Below, piece after piece: positions 1 to 6,562 of a DNA stretch of 17,921 bases (position 1 is the stretch's first letter; every line of letters starts with the position of its first letter). The notes below the pieces were generated by a model. The model saw only the letters and a program-made list of their open reading frames with translations, was not told the DNA's origin and searched no databases. The translations under genes were made by a program, and so were the position numbers. Source of the stretch: Candidatus Luteimonas excrementigallinarum (GTDB taxonomy: Bacteria > Pseudomonadota > Gammaproteobacteria > Xanthomonadales > Xanthomonadaceae); the NCBI GenBank assembly GCA_019115725.1, contig DXCY01000112.1:1-17921 (forward strand), given 5' to 3'.

Positions 1-2
1 CG

Positions 3-27
3 GTAGGTCGGGGCTACGCCCCCGACG
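3..27. repeat. Short GC-rich palindrome at the window edge
   Basis: GTCGGGG at 7-13 pairs perfectly with CCCCGAC at 20-26 around a 6-base loop. The flanking GTAG and the GTCGGGGC core resemble short palindromic intergenic repeats that I associate with xanthomonad genomes; that association is from memory and was not searched. There is no T-run after either arm, so it is not a classical terminator. The element may continue beyond the left edge of the window. Confidence 0.45.
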
Positions 28-89
28 CCCCGCGAAACACGTACCCCCCCATTCGCCGCGAGCCCGACACCCCCTCCACAAACTCTCCA

Positions 90-191
90 GCGTCGGGTGG
101 GGGTGCCTTTCAGGCGCAAGTAAAGGAGGAGGTGGCGGCTGCAGGCCGACGCCGGGGGACATGGAGCCTGAAGGGCACCCCCGCCCGGCGC
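90..191. repeat. Large inverted repeat, 26-bp arms with 50-base loop
   Basis: Arm 90-115 pairs with arm 166-191. Of 26 positions, 23 are Watson-Crick, and the other three (left-arm T opposite right-arm G) become G-U wobbles in a plus-strand transcript. In a minus-strand transcript the same positions would be A-C mismatches, so any RNA fold is favoured in the plus direction. The loop at 116-165 is purine-rich and contains a smaller GGC/GCC stem. No target-site duplication or T-tract is visible. It could be a MITE- or REP-like element, or a 3' structure for a plus-strand gene left of the window. Confidence 0.6.
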
Positions 192-240
192 ACCGGCGGT
201 GTATCAACGCGCGCTTTCCCTTGATCGGGAAAAGGACCAT

Positions 241-270
241 AAAAAAAACCGCCCGGATTTCTCCGGGCGG
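241..270 (-). terminator. Rho-independent terminator of the M3 peptidase gene
   Basis: An 8-bp perfect stem (249-256 with 263-270, CCGCCCGG/CCGGGCGG) closes a 6-base loop. On the minus strand it is followed at once by eight T residues (complement of the A-run 241-248). It lies 27 bases after the stop codon of the minus-strand peptidase gene. This is the clearest intrinsic terminator in the window. Confidence 0.93.
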
Positions 271-296
271 TTCGTATCACATCACTGGCAGCAGGA

Positions 297-2489
297 TCAG
301 TTTGCCGGATCCACCAGCCCGCGACGTTCCAGCAGCGGCTGGATGTCCGGCTCGGCGCCCGAGAACGCGTGGAACAGATCCAGTGCTGGCTTGCTGCCAC
401 CCTGCGACAGCAGCGTCGCGCGGAAGCGGTCGCCGTTCTCGCGGGTCAGGCCGCCGTTGTCCTCGATCCACTTCACCGTGTTTGCGTCCAGCACCTCCGA
501 CCAGATGTAGGCGTAGTAGCCGGCCGAGTACCCGCCCATGATGTGGCTGAAGTAGGGCAGCTTGTAACGCGGCGGCACCGCGGCGAAATCAATGCCGTCG
601 GCGGCCAGCGCCGAGGCCTCGAACTGCACCACCTCATCGGCCGTCGGGATGTCGTCGGCCGAAGCCTGGTGCAGGCGCTGGTCGAGCATGGCGGCAGCCA
701 GGTATTCGGTGGTCGCGAAGCCCTGGTTGAACTTGGCGGTGGCCACCACCTTGTCCAGCAGCTCCTGCGGGATTGCCTCGCCGGTCTCATGATGCTTGGC
801 GTAATTGGCCAGGATCGACGGCCAGTCGGCCCACATCTCGTTGACCTGCGACGGGAACTCGACGAAGTCACGCGGCACGGCGGTGCCCGAGAAGTACGGG
901 TACTCCACATCCGAGAACATGCCGTGCAGCGCATGGCCGAACTCGTGGAACATGGTGGTCACCTCGTCCCAGGTCAGCAGGGTCGGCTCGCCCGCCGGCG
1001 GCTTGGTGATGTTCTGGTGGTTGGCCACCACCGGCTTGGTATTCATCATGTGCGACTGCGAGACGTACGAGTTCATCCACGCACCGCCACGCTTGGACGC
1101 ACGCGCGTATGGGTCGAAGATGAAGATCGCCAGCTGCGAGCCGTCCGCGTCGAACACGTCGTAGATCCAGGTGTCCGGGTGGTACTTCGGCAGGTCGGTG
1201 CGCTGCTTGAAGGTGATGCCGTACAGCTCGGTGGCGGCGAACAGGACGCCGTTCTCGAGCACGTTCATCATCTCCAGGTACGGCTTGAGCTGGGCCTCAT
1301 CGAAGTCGTACTCGGCCTGGCGCACCTTCTCGGTGTAGTAGGCCCAGTCCCACGGCTCGAGCTGGAAGCTGGGCTCGCCCTTGGCGGCCTGCTCCTGGTC
1401 GATCATGGCCTGCAGCTTTTCGGCTTCGCGCTTGGCGTTGGCCACCGCGGCCGGGGCCAGCTGGCCGAGCATGTCGTTCACCGCTTCGGCGGTGCCGGCG
1501 GTGGAGTCGGCCAGCACGTAGGCGGCGTGGTTGTCGAAGCCGAGCATCTTGGCGCGCTCATCGCGCAGGTTGACCACGCGCGAGATGATTTCGCGGTTGT
1601 CCCACTCGTTGCCGCGGGCGCCACGGATCACCGAAGCTTCGTGGATGCGCTGGCGCAGCTCACGGTTGGCCAGCTGGGCCAGCGGCGGCTGGCCGGTGGT
1701 GTTGAGCAGGGTGACCACGAACTTGCCTTCGTGGCCGCGCTCGGTGGCGGCGTCGGCAGCGGCGCTGATCTGGGCCTCGGTCAGGCCTTCCAGCTCCTCG
1801 CGGGTGTCCACGATCACCGCCGAGTCGTTTACCTCGGCCAGCACGTTCTGGCTGAAGGTGGTGCCCAGTTCGGCCAGTTCGGCGTTGATTTCCTTCATGC
1901 GCGCCTTCTGGTCATCGTCCAGGGCAGCGCCGGAACGCACGAAGCTGGTGTGGTAGCGCTCGATCAGGCGCACGCCCTCGGCGTCCAGGCCCAGCGAGTC
2001 GCGCTGGTTGTAGAGGGTGTCGATGCGCTCGAACAGCGCCGGGTTGAGCGAGATCGCGTCGCTGTGCGCGGCGAACTTGGCCGAGTAGTCGGCCTGCAGC
2101 TTGCGGCGGGTGTCGTTGGTGTCGGTGCCGACCAGGTTGTAGAACACGCTCAGGGCGCGGCCCAGGGTCTGGCCCGAGCGCTCCAGCGCCAGGATGGTGT
2201 TGTCGAAGGTGGGCTCTTCGTCGCTGTTGGCGATCGCCTCGACCTCGGCCAGGGCCTCGGCCATGCCGGCATCGAATGCCGGGGCGAAGTGCTCGTCCTT
2301 GATCCGGTCAAAGGGCGGGAAGTGCAGCGGCAGATCGCTCTGCACGGCGAAGGGGTTGTCCTGGGAGAAAGGCATCACCTGCTCGCTGGTTTCGCCGACT
2401 TCGCCGGCAACGGGGGCTTCGGTGCTGCAGGCGCTGACGCCCATTCCAAGGGCGGCGGCAAGCGCCAGGGTAAGGCCGGTCTTCTTCAT
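297..2489 (-). CDS. dcp: M3-family zinc metallopeptidase, lipoprotein (peptidyl-dipeptidase Dcp-like)
   Basis: This 730-residue protein belongs to the M3 (thimet oligopeptidase/Dcp) family, which cleaves short peptides; Dcp removes C-terminal dipeptides. The zinc site is visible: HEFGH at residues 515-519, with the third ligand Glu expected at 544 in DFVEFPSQ, 25 residues after the second His as the family requires. The N-terminus carries a signal peptide with lipobox VSA-C at Cys21. The mature protein is therefore probably a periplasm-facing lipoprotein, whereas E. coli Dcp is not lipidated. I chose the ATG at 2489 because AGGA lies about 9 bases upstream and the signal peptide starts there; an upstream in-frame TTG at 2516 would add nine residues. 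A strong terminator follows. The family is certain; Dcp versus oligopeptidase A specificity is inferred from the Dcp-like segment around the zinc site. Confidence 0.93.
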   Translation of the reverse strand: MKKTGLTLALAAALGMGVSACSTEAPVAGEVGETSEQVMPFSQDNPFAVQSDLPLHFPPFDRIKDEHFAPAFDAGMAEALAEVEAIANSDEEPTFDNTILALERSGQTLGRALSVFYNLVGTDTNDTRRKLQADYSAKFAAHSDAISLNPALFERIDTLYNQRDSLGLDAEGVRLIERYHTSFVRSGAALDDDQKARMKEINAELAELGTTFSQNVLAEVNDSAVIVDTREELEGLTEAQISAAADAATERGHEGKFVVTLLNTTGQPPLAQLANRELRQRIHEASVIRGARGNEWDNREIISRVVNLRDERAKMLGFDNHAAYVLADSTAGTAEAVNDMLGQLAPAAVANAKREAEKLQAMIDQEQAAKGEPSFQLEPWDWAYYTEKVRQAEYDFDEAQLKPYLEMMNVLENGVLFAATELYGITFKQRTDLPKYHPDTWIYDVFDADGSQLAIFIFDPYARASKRGGAWMNSYVSQSHMMNTKPVVANHQNITKPPAGEPTLLTWDEVTTMFHEFGHALHGMFSDVEYPYFSGTAVPRDFVEFPSQVNEMWADWPSILANYAKHHETGEAIPQELLDKVVATAKFNQGFATTEYLAAAMLDQRLHQASADDIPTADEVVQFEASALAADGIDFAAVPPRYKLPYFSHIMGGYSAGYYAYIWSEVLDANTVKWIEDNGGLTRENGDRFRATLLSQGGSKPALDLFHAFSGAEPDIQPLLERRGLVDPAN

Positions 2490-2523
2490 GTGCTGCGGAT
2501 CCTGCTTGATTGACAATTCTTCG

Positions 2524-2529
2524 ATTTTA
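2524..2529 (-). promoter_or_regulatory. Possible -10 element for the M3 peptidase gene
   Basis: The minus strand reads TAAAAT here, five of six matches to TATAAT, about 35 bases before the ATG. That would give a leader of about 27 bases including the AGGA ribosome site. No good -35 hexamer is found at 16-18 bases spacing, so this rests on the -10 alone. Confidence 0.35.
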
Positions 2530-2596
2530 CCGCAGAGGCCGCAGGCCTGCCCCGTGACCTATGGCAGGGGTGGCGAAGCGCCGCGGTGACGGGGGC

Positions 2597-3019
2597 TCAG
2601 CGGACGATGGTGACCGGAATTTCGGTCTGGGCGATGACCTTGCTGGACACCGAGCCCAGCAGGATGCCCTTGACCGCGCCGCGGCCATGGGAGCCGAGCA
2701 CGATCAGGTCCACGCGTTCTTTTTTCGCCACGTTGAGGATGGTGTCGGCGATCTCGCCGATCTCGGCCCGCTCGTTGAGCTCCAGCTTGGCCCGCGACAG
2801 TGAGCGGCGGGCATCCTTGAGCATCGACTCCAGGGTTTCCTCGTGCATCTGCCGGGTGGCCTTGGTGCCGATCCGGGTTTCCACGCCCGGGAACGGGGGC
2901 GGATCAACCGCCATCATGGTGACCCGGGCCGGCTTGGTGAGCTTGCGGTTGAGGGCAATCACGAAGCGCACGGCGCGCATGCTGATGTCGCTGCCGTCCA
3001 CGGCAACCAGGATCTTCAT
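2597..3019 (-). CDS. Universal stress protein, UspA family, ATP-binding type
   Basis: This is a 140-residue single-domain Usp. The N-terminus MKILVAVDGSD is the typical first strand with the ATP-contacting Asp. The C-terminal motif at residues 109-123 fits G-x2-G-x9-G-S, the signature of the ATP-binding MJ0577-like subgroup. Such proteins are cytoplasmic, usually dimeric, and induced by starvation, oxygen limitation or respiratory stress; their biochemical output is generally unknown. The start is the ATG at 3019 with an AGGGG stretch 10-14 bases upstream. The gene lies between fpr and the M3 peptidase, all on the minus strand, with 72 and 107 bases of spacing, so it is probably transcribed from its own promoter. 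There is no sign of a second Usp domain. Confidence 0.93.
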   Translation of the reverse strand: MKILVAVDGSDISMRAVRFVIALNRKLTKPARVTMMAVDPPPFPGVETRIGTKATRQMHEETLESMLKDARRSLSRAKLELNERAEIGEIADTILNVAKKERVDLIVLGSHGRGAVKGILLGSVSSKVIAQTEIPVTIVR

Positions 3020-3037
3020 GTCAGGGAACCCCTATGG

Positions 3038-3087
3038 CGGTGGCGCTTGGCCGATCAGTCGATTATAGCGGCCAGCGGCCGCCACCG
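3038..3087 (-). other. Imperfect hairpin between fpr and usp
   Basis: CGGTGGCG at 3038-3045 pairs with CGCCACCG at 3080-3087 (8 bp). Inside it TGGCCG at 3048-3053 pairs with CGGCCA at 3069-3074 (6 bp), with a 2-base bulge on one side, 5 bases on the other, and a 15-base loop. It starts just after the fpr stop codon. There is no T-run on the minus strand, so it is more likely an mRNA 3'-end stabiliser or weak terminator than a classical one. Confidence 0.45.
3062..3067 (-). promoter_or_regulatory. Consensus -10 element for the usp gene
   Basis: The minus strand reads TATAAT exactly, preceded by GC, in the fpr-usp gap. It implies a transcript start near 3055 and a leader of about 36 bases. No TTGACA-like hexamer sits 16-18 bases upstream, where the sequence is CCTCGG-like. 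The element falls in the loop of an imperfect hairpin (3038-3087), listed separately. Confidence 0.45.
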
Positions 3088-3091
3088 AGGG

Positions 3092-3892
3092 TTACTTTTC
3101 GACGAAGGCCCGCTCGAACACGTACTCGCCCGGCGTGCCGATGCGCGGGGCAGGGGTGAAGCCGCGCGCATCCAGCAGCGCGCGCACGTCGGCCAGCACC
3201 TGCGGGCTGCCGCAGATCATGGCGCGGTCGTGGGCCGGGTCCAGCGGCTCCAGGCCGAGGATCTCCATCATCCGGCCGTTGTCCATGTGCGTGGTCAGGC
3301 GGCCCCGGTGGTCGTGGCCGTCAACTTCGAAGTCCTCCCGGGTCACCGCCGGGAAGTAATGCAGCTTGTCCTTGATGAGCTCGCCAAGGAACTCATGCTG
3401 CGGCAGCTCGTTGCGGATGTAGTCCGAATAGGCCAGGTCGGTGGCGTGGCGCACACCGTGGCACAGGATCACCCGCTCGAAGCGCTCGTAGGTCTCCGGA
3501 TCCTTGATCACCGACAGGTAGGGCGCCAGGCCGGTGCCGGTACCGATCAGGTACAGGTTGCGACCCGGGTGCAGGTCATGGATCAGCAGCGTGCCGGTGG
3601 GCTTGCGGCTGAGCATGATCTGGTCGCCCGGTTTGATGTCCTTGAGCCTGGAGGTCAGCGGGCCGTCGGGCACCTTGATGCTGAAGAACTCCAGCTGCTC
3701 CTCCCAGTTGGCGCTGGCTATGGAGTAGGCGCGCATCAGCGGCTTGACGCCTTCCTCCGGACGCAGGCCGAGCATGACGAACTGGCCGTTGTCGAAGCGG
3801 AAGCCTTCGTCCCGGGTGGTGGTGAAGCTGAAGTAGTCGTCGGTCCAGTGGCGGACGTCCAGCACGGTCTCGGTGCCGAAAGCGGAACTCAT
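3092..3892 (-). CDS. fpr: Ferredoxin/flavodoxin--NADP+ reductase (FAD)
   Basis: This 266-residue protein is a bacterial ferredoxin-NADP reductase, moving electrons between NADPH and ferredoxin or flavodoxin in the cytoplasm, often linked to oxidative stress and iron-sulfur maintenance. The FAD-binding R-x-Y-S motif is RAYS at residues 54-57. The NADP-binding loop is GTGTGLAP from residue 117, and MICGSP near the C-terminus is the conserved FNR segment. The C-terminus ends in AFVEK, as in Pseudomonas/Rhodobacter-type FPRs, unlike the aromatic end of plant-type enzymes. I chose the ATG at 3892 (MSSAFGTE), which fits family length; the open frame runs upstream for 68 codons with no family similarity. 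The ribosome site is weak. The neighbouring usp and ubiB genes are compatible with a redox or stress theme but are not proof of an operon. Confidence 0.93.
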   Translation of the reverse strand: MSSAFGTETVLDVRHWTDDYFSFTTTRDEGFRFDNGQFVMLGLRPEEGVKPLMRAYSIASANWEEQLEFFSIKVPDGPLTSRLKDIKPGDQIMLSRKPTGTLLIHDLHPGRNLYLIGTGTGLAPYLSVIKDPETYERFERVILCHGVRHATDLAYSDYIRNELPQHEFLGELIKDKLHYFPAVTREDFEVDGHDHRGRLTTHMDNGRMMEILGLEPLDPAHDRAMICGSPQVLADVRALLDARGFTPAPRIGTPGEYVFERAFVEK

Positions 3893-3924
3893 GCTCGTTC
3901 TGTTTATGACGCGGGGGGCCCTCC

Positions 3925-3930
3925 ATTCTA
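3925..3930 (-). promoter_or_regulatory. Possible -10 element for fpr
   Basis: The minus strand reads TAGAAT, five of six matches to consensus, 32 bases before the fpr ATG in the 94-base gap after ubiB. No recognisable -35 is present. The gap also holds a small CGCTG/CAGCG hairpin at 3961-3973. Confidence 0.25.
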
Positions 3931-3986
3931 CCTGTTCATCCCGTGCCGGGGCTGGCGCCACGCTGTACCAGCGGTGGAACAGCGGC

Positions 3987-5690
3987 TCAGCGCGGGGCGT
4001 TTTCTTCGCGGGGACGGGGCTTGCGATCGCTCGCCAGGGTGCGCACCACGATCGCCAGCCCGATGCCGGCCGCCACGGTGAACAATCCCAGGGCAATGGC
4101 CGGGTAGCCGAATAGCCGTGGGCCGCCGTCCACGCCCATCATCAGCGCGGCGCCGACGATCAGGGCCGCGGTCACCAGCCCGGCGGTGATGCGGTTGGCG
4201 ATCTTGTGCAGGCTCTCCAGCAGGTGTGATTCCTCCAGTCCGGCCACCCGCACCTGCATGCGGTTGTCCGCCAATAGCGAGAGCACATCGCCGAGCTTGC
4301 GCGGGGCTTCGCGCACCAGGGCCTGCAGCTCCATGGCCTCGCTGGCGAGGTTGGCTGGCGAGAAGGATTTGCGCAGGCGCGCGCTCATCACGCTCTGCAG
4401 GTGGCTTTCCACCACCTGCTTCATGTCCAGCTCCGGGTCCAGCGCCCGTGCCACCTGTTCCAGGTGCAGCAGGGCCTTGCCCAGCAGGCTCAGCTCGGGC
4501 TGGGTGCGCAGGCCGCAGGCCGTGGACAGGCGTACCAGGTCCAGCACCAGCCGGCCCTCGGACATGGCCGCGCTGTTGGAATGGGCCGCGTAGCGGGCCA
4601 CCAGCTGGGACACTTCGCGCACGTAGCGCGGCTCGTCGAAGTCCTCCAGCCGGGTGCCCATGGTGATCGCTTCCGCTGCGGCCTCCTCGCCGCGCCCGTC
4701 CACGGCTGCGAACAGCAGCTTCAGAAGCCGGTCGCGCTGGCGCGGCGGCACGTGCGCCACCATGCCGAGGTCGAACAGGGCCAGGCGGCCGTCATCGGTG
4801 ACCAGCAGGTTGCCGGGGTGCGGGTCGGCGTGGATTTCGCCATGTACGAACACCTGGTCCAGGTAGGCGCGCATCAGCGCCGCGGCCAGCTCGCCCAGAT
4901 CCTGCTCGGTGCGGCGCAGGCCGGAAATATCGGTGGCCTTGGTGCCGCGCACCAGTTCCATGGTCAGCAGGCGCGGGCGGGTGAGATCCCACACCGGCCT
5001 GGGTACGAACACTTCCGGATATTTCGCGAAATGGGTGTCGAACCGGTCCAGGTTCTGCGCTTCCACCCGATAGTCGAGCTCGGCCAGCAGGGCGCGGCGG
5101 AACTCGCCGACCCAATCCGCAAAGTGCAGCCGGCGGCCGAGATCGGTCATCTGGTCCACGCGCTCGGCCAGGCCGGCCAGCAGGCCGAGGTCTTCGCGGA
5201 TGAGTTGTTCGATATCCGGGCGCTGCACCTTCAGCGCCACCTCGCGCCCGTCGCGCAGGGTGGCCCGGTGTACCTGGGCCAGCGAGGCGCAGCCCAGCGG
5301 CGTCTCGTCGATATGCGCGAACACCCGCTCCGGCCGTACGCCAAGCTCGTCGGCGATGACCTGGTGGATGGCGTCCCAGGCTTCGGGCGCCACGTCATCC
5401 TGCATCCGCTCCAGTGCGGCCAGGTATTCGGGCGGCACCATGTCCGGGCGGGTGGAGAGCCACTGGCCGATCTTGACGAAGGTTGGGCCCAGCGCTTCCA
5501 GATCGTCGACGAACTGTTCGGGCCGGTTGTCGGAGGTGTCCTGGGGCAGCTCCATGTCCAGTGACGCTTCGTCCAGCTCGAAGGAGAACACGCCGGCGTT
5601 GCGGTACTTGAGCAGGAAGCCGAGGATCCGGGCTTTGCGGGCGATGCCGCCGGTGGGCGGGTGCGATTCCTGGTTCGCGTGGCTGGACAT
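3987..5690 (-). CDS. ubiB: UbiB/ABC1 (AarF) family kinase-like protein, two C-terminal membrane helices
   Basis: This 567-residue protein has the atypical protein-kinase-like fold of the UbiB/ADCK/ABC1 family, needed for ubiquinone biosynthesis or distribution. Family marks are all present: KIGQ at residues 73-76 in the KxGQ helix; the Ala-rich loop as CASLAQVH; Lys154 in VALKVQRP; HADPHPGN with Asp289 and Asn294; and the metal-binding DLG at Asp307. Two hydrophobic helices near residues 500-560 anchor it in the inner membrane, as in E. coli UbiB (546 residues). The start is the ATG at 5690, with AAGGGGAG about 8 bases upstream; the longer open frame is not used. A paralogue with a different quinone-related role cannot be excluded because ubiE and ubiJ are not adjacent. 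Confidence 0.9.
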   Translation of the reverse strand: MSSHANQESHPPTGGIARKARILGFLLKYRNAGVFSFELDEASLDMELPQDTSDNRPEQFVDDLEALGPTFVKIGQWLSTRPDMVPPEYLAALERMQDDVAPEAWDAIHQVIADELGVRPERVFAHIDETPLGCASLAQVHRATLRDGREVALKVQRPDIEQLIREDLGLLAGLAERVDQMTDLGRRLHFADWVGEFRRALLAELDYRVEAQNLDRFDTHFAKYPEVFVPRPVWDLTRPRLLTMELVRGTKATDISGLRRTEQDLGELAAALMRAYLDQVFVHGEIHADPHPGNLLVTDDGRLALFDLGMVAHVPPRQRDRLLKLLFAAVDGRGEEAAAEAITMGTRLEDFDEPRYVREVSQLVARYAAHSNSAAMSEGRLVLDLVRLSTACGLRTQPELSLLGKALLHLEQVARALDPELDMKQVVESHLQSVMSARLRKSFSPANLASEAMELQALVREAPRKLGDVLSLLADNRMQVRVAGLEESHLLESLHKIANRITAGLVTAALIVGAALMMGVDGGPRLFGYPAIALGLFTVAAGIGLAIVVRTLASDRKPRPREENAPR

Positions 5691-5722
5691 GCCGTTGACT
5701 CCCCTTGGGTGATCATTGATTG

Positions 5723-6298
5723 ATGAATGAGGCAGAGCATGCCGCGGCGGATGTGTCGGAGTTGTGGAGCGTTGGCCACTCAACCCGACCGCTGGATGAA
5801 CTGGTGGCGATGTTGCGCGAGGCGGGCGTAGTGCGCCTGGCTGATGTGCGGCGTTACCCGGGGTCGCGCCGCAATCCGCAGTATTCGGCCGAATCGCTGG
5901 CCAGCAGCCTGCCTGCTTCGGGAATTGCGTACGTGCCCATGGCGGAACTGGGCGGGCGGCGTTCAACGCGGCCCGATTCACCGCATACGGCGTGGCGCAA
6001 CGCCAGCTTCCGCGGCTATGCCGACTATATGGATACGCCGGCCTATGCCCGCGCCCGCGAGCGGCTGATGGCGCTCGCGCAGGAGGCGCGCACGGCGGTG
6101 ATGTGTGCCGAAGCACCGTGGTGGCGTTGCCACCGGAGCCTGATCTGCGATGACTTCAAGGCCCGCGGCTGGCGGGTAACGCACCTGCTGGCCCCAGGTC
6201 GCAGCCAGGAGCACCCCTGGACCCCGGCCGCCCGGATCGTTGACGGCCGCCTCAGCTACACCGCCCCGGCCGCGGACCAGCCCGATCTGTTCCGGTAG
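5723..6298 (+). CDS. DUF488 family protein
   Basis: This 191-residue protein matches DUF488, a widespread family of unknown biochemical function. Features seen are SVGHSTRPLDEL near the N-terminus, DVRRYPGSRRNPQYS (the D-x-R-x-x-P-x-S-R motif), ELGG, FRGYADYM, and the conserved C-A-E-x(4)-R-CHR segment. In that segment the Cys, Glu and CHR residues suggest a catalytic or metal site. It ends with PDLF, a frequent tail in this family. The ATG at 5723 is preceded by an in-frame TTG. There is no Shine-Dalgarno-like sequence within 15 bases, so initiation may be leaderless or weak. It is divergent from ubiB with only 32 bases between start codons, so at least one of the two promoters must extend into the other gene. 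Confidence 0.88.
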   Translation: MNEAEHAAADVSELWSVGHSTRPLDELVAMLREAGVVRLADVRRYPGSRRNPQYSAESLASSLPASGIAYVPMAELGGRRSTRPDSPHTAWRNASFRGYADYMDTPAYARARERLMALAQEARTAVMCAEAPWWRCHRSLICDDFKARGWRVTHLLAPGRSQEHPWTPAARIVDGRLSYTAPAADQPDLFR

Positions 6299-6562
6299 AA
6301 GTGGATTACGAGTGTCGAACCGGGTGGGTAATGCTGTGGTCCTGATGGATGGTCTCCGGTGTTGTTTCCGGAGTCGCGCGGGCGGCCCGGCGGGGCTGGC
6401 CCGGTCAGGACCCGCTGTGAATACGTCCATGTACGCTTGCCGGCGCCGTCCATGGCGCCGACAGTCCTGACCGGGCCAGCCCCGCCGGACCCTCACGTTG
6501 GCGGCGATCTGCTGGAGACAGGGTTCACGCGGCTTTGCCCGTGCGGGGCGCTCCGAGGGATC
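6299..6562. other. Intergenic region between convergent DUF488 and ABC transporter genes
   Basis: This 264-base stretch has no gene that I can support. It holds a 6-bp hairpin (CTCCGG 6354-6359 with CCGGAG 6368-6373, T-rich loop) and the nested palindromic element at 6387-6488. Both could help terminate the two converging transcripts, though neither is followed by a T-tract. Confidence 0.6.
6387..6488. repeat. Nested palindromic element, 25-bp perfect arms with two inner hairpins
   Basis: Arm 6387-6411 is the exact reverse complement of 6464-6488 (25 of 25). The 52-base centre contains two smaller inverted repeats: TAC/GTA at 6422-6433 and a perfect 7-bp CGGCGCC/GGCGCCG at 6441-6460. Both close the identical hexamer loop GTCCAT (6425-6430 and 6448-6453). 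The whole could fold as a cloverleaf-like structure in DNA or RNA. It sits between convergent genes, the usual location of REP-like dispersed elements. I believe similar elements occur in many copies in xanthomonads, but copy number cannot be judged from this window. Confidence 0.8.

Larger units (their letters stand above)
1..240. other. Gene-free intergenic stretch at left edge
   Basis: I see no convincing coding region here. The short open frames are compositional and lack family similarity or a ribosome site. The stretch holds the two palindromic elements listed separately and a weak 6-bp hairpin (TTTCCC at 215-220 with GGGAAA at 227-232). C-rich tracts at 45-50 and 70-75 are otherwise unremarkable. 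Confidence 0.6.

Noticed and set aside
215..232. TTTCCC/GGGAAA hairpin near the peptidase terminator
   Set aside because: The stem is only six bases with weak pairs, lies beyond the strong terminator at 241-270, and is the kind expected by chance.
369..2513. 714-codon open frame on the plus strand opposite the M3 peptidase gene
   Set aside because: It mirrors the real gene, is dominated by Gly, Val, His, Arg and Leu as expected for an antisense frame in GC-rich DNA, and shows no family motif.
2541..2568. GCAGGCCTGC palindrome and CCTGCC/GGCAGG hairpin between usp and the M3 peptidase as a usp terminator
   Set aside because: The stems are short, compete with each other and have no T-tract. 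They may contribute to termination but are not supported well enough.
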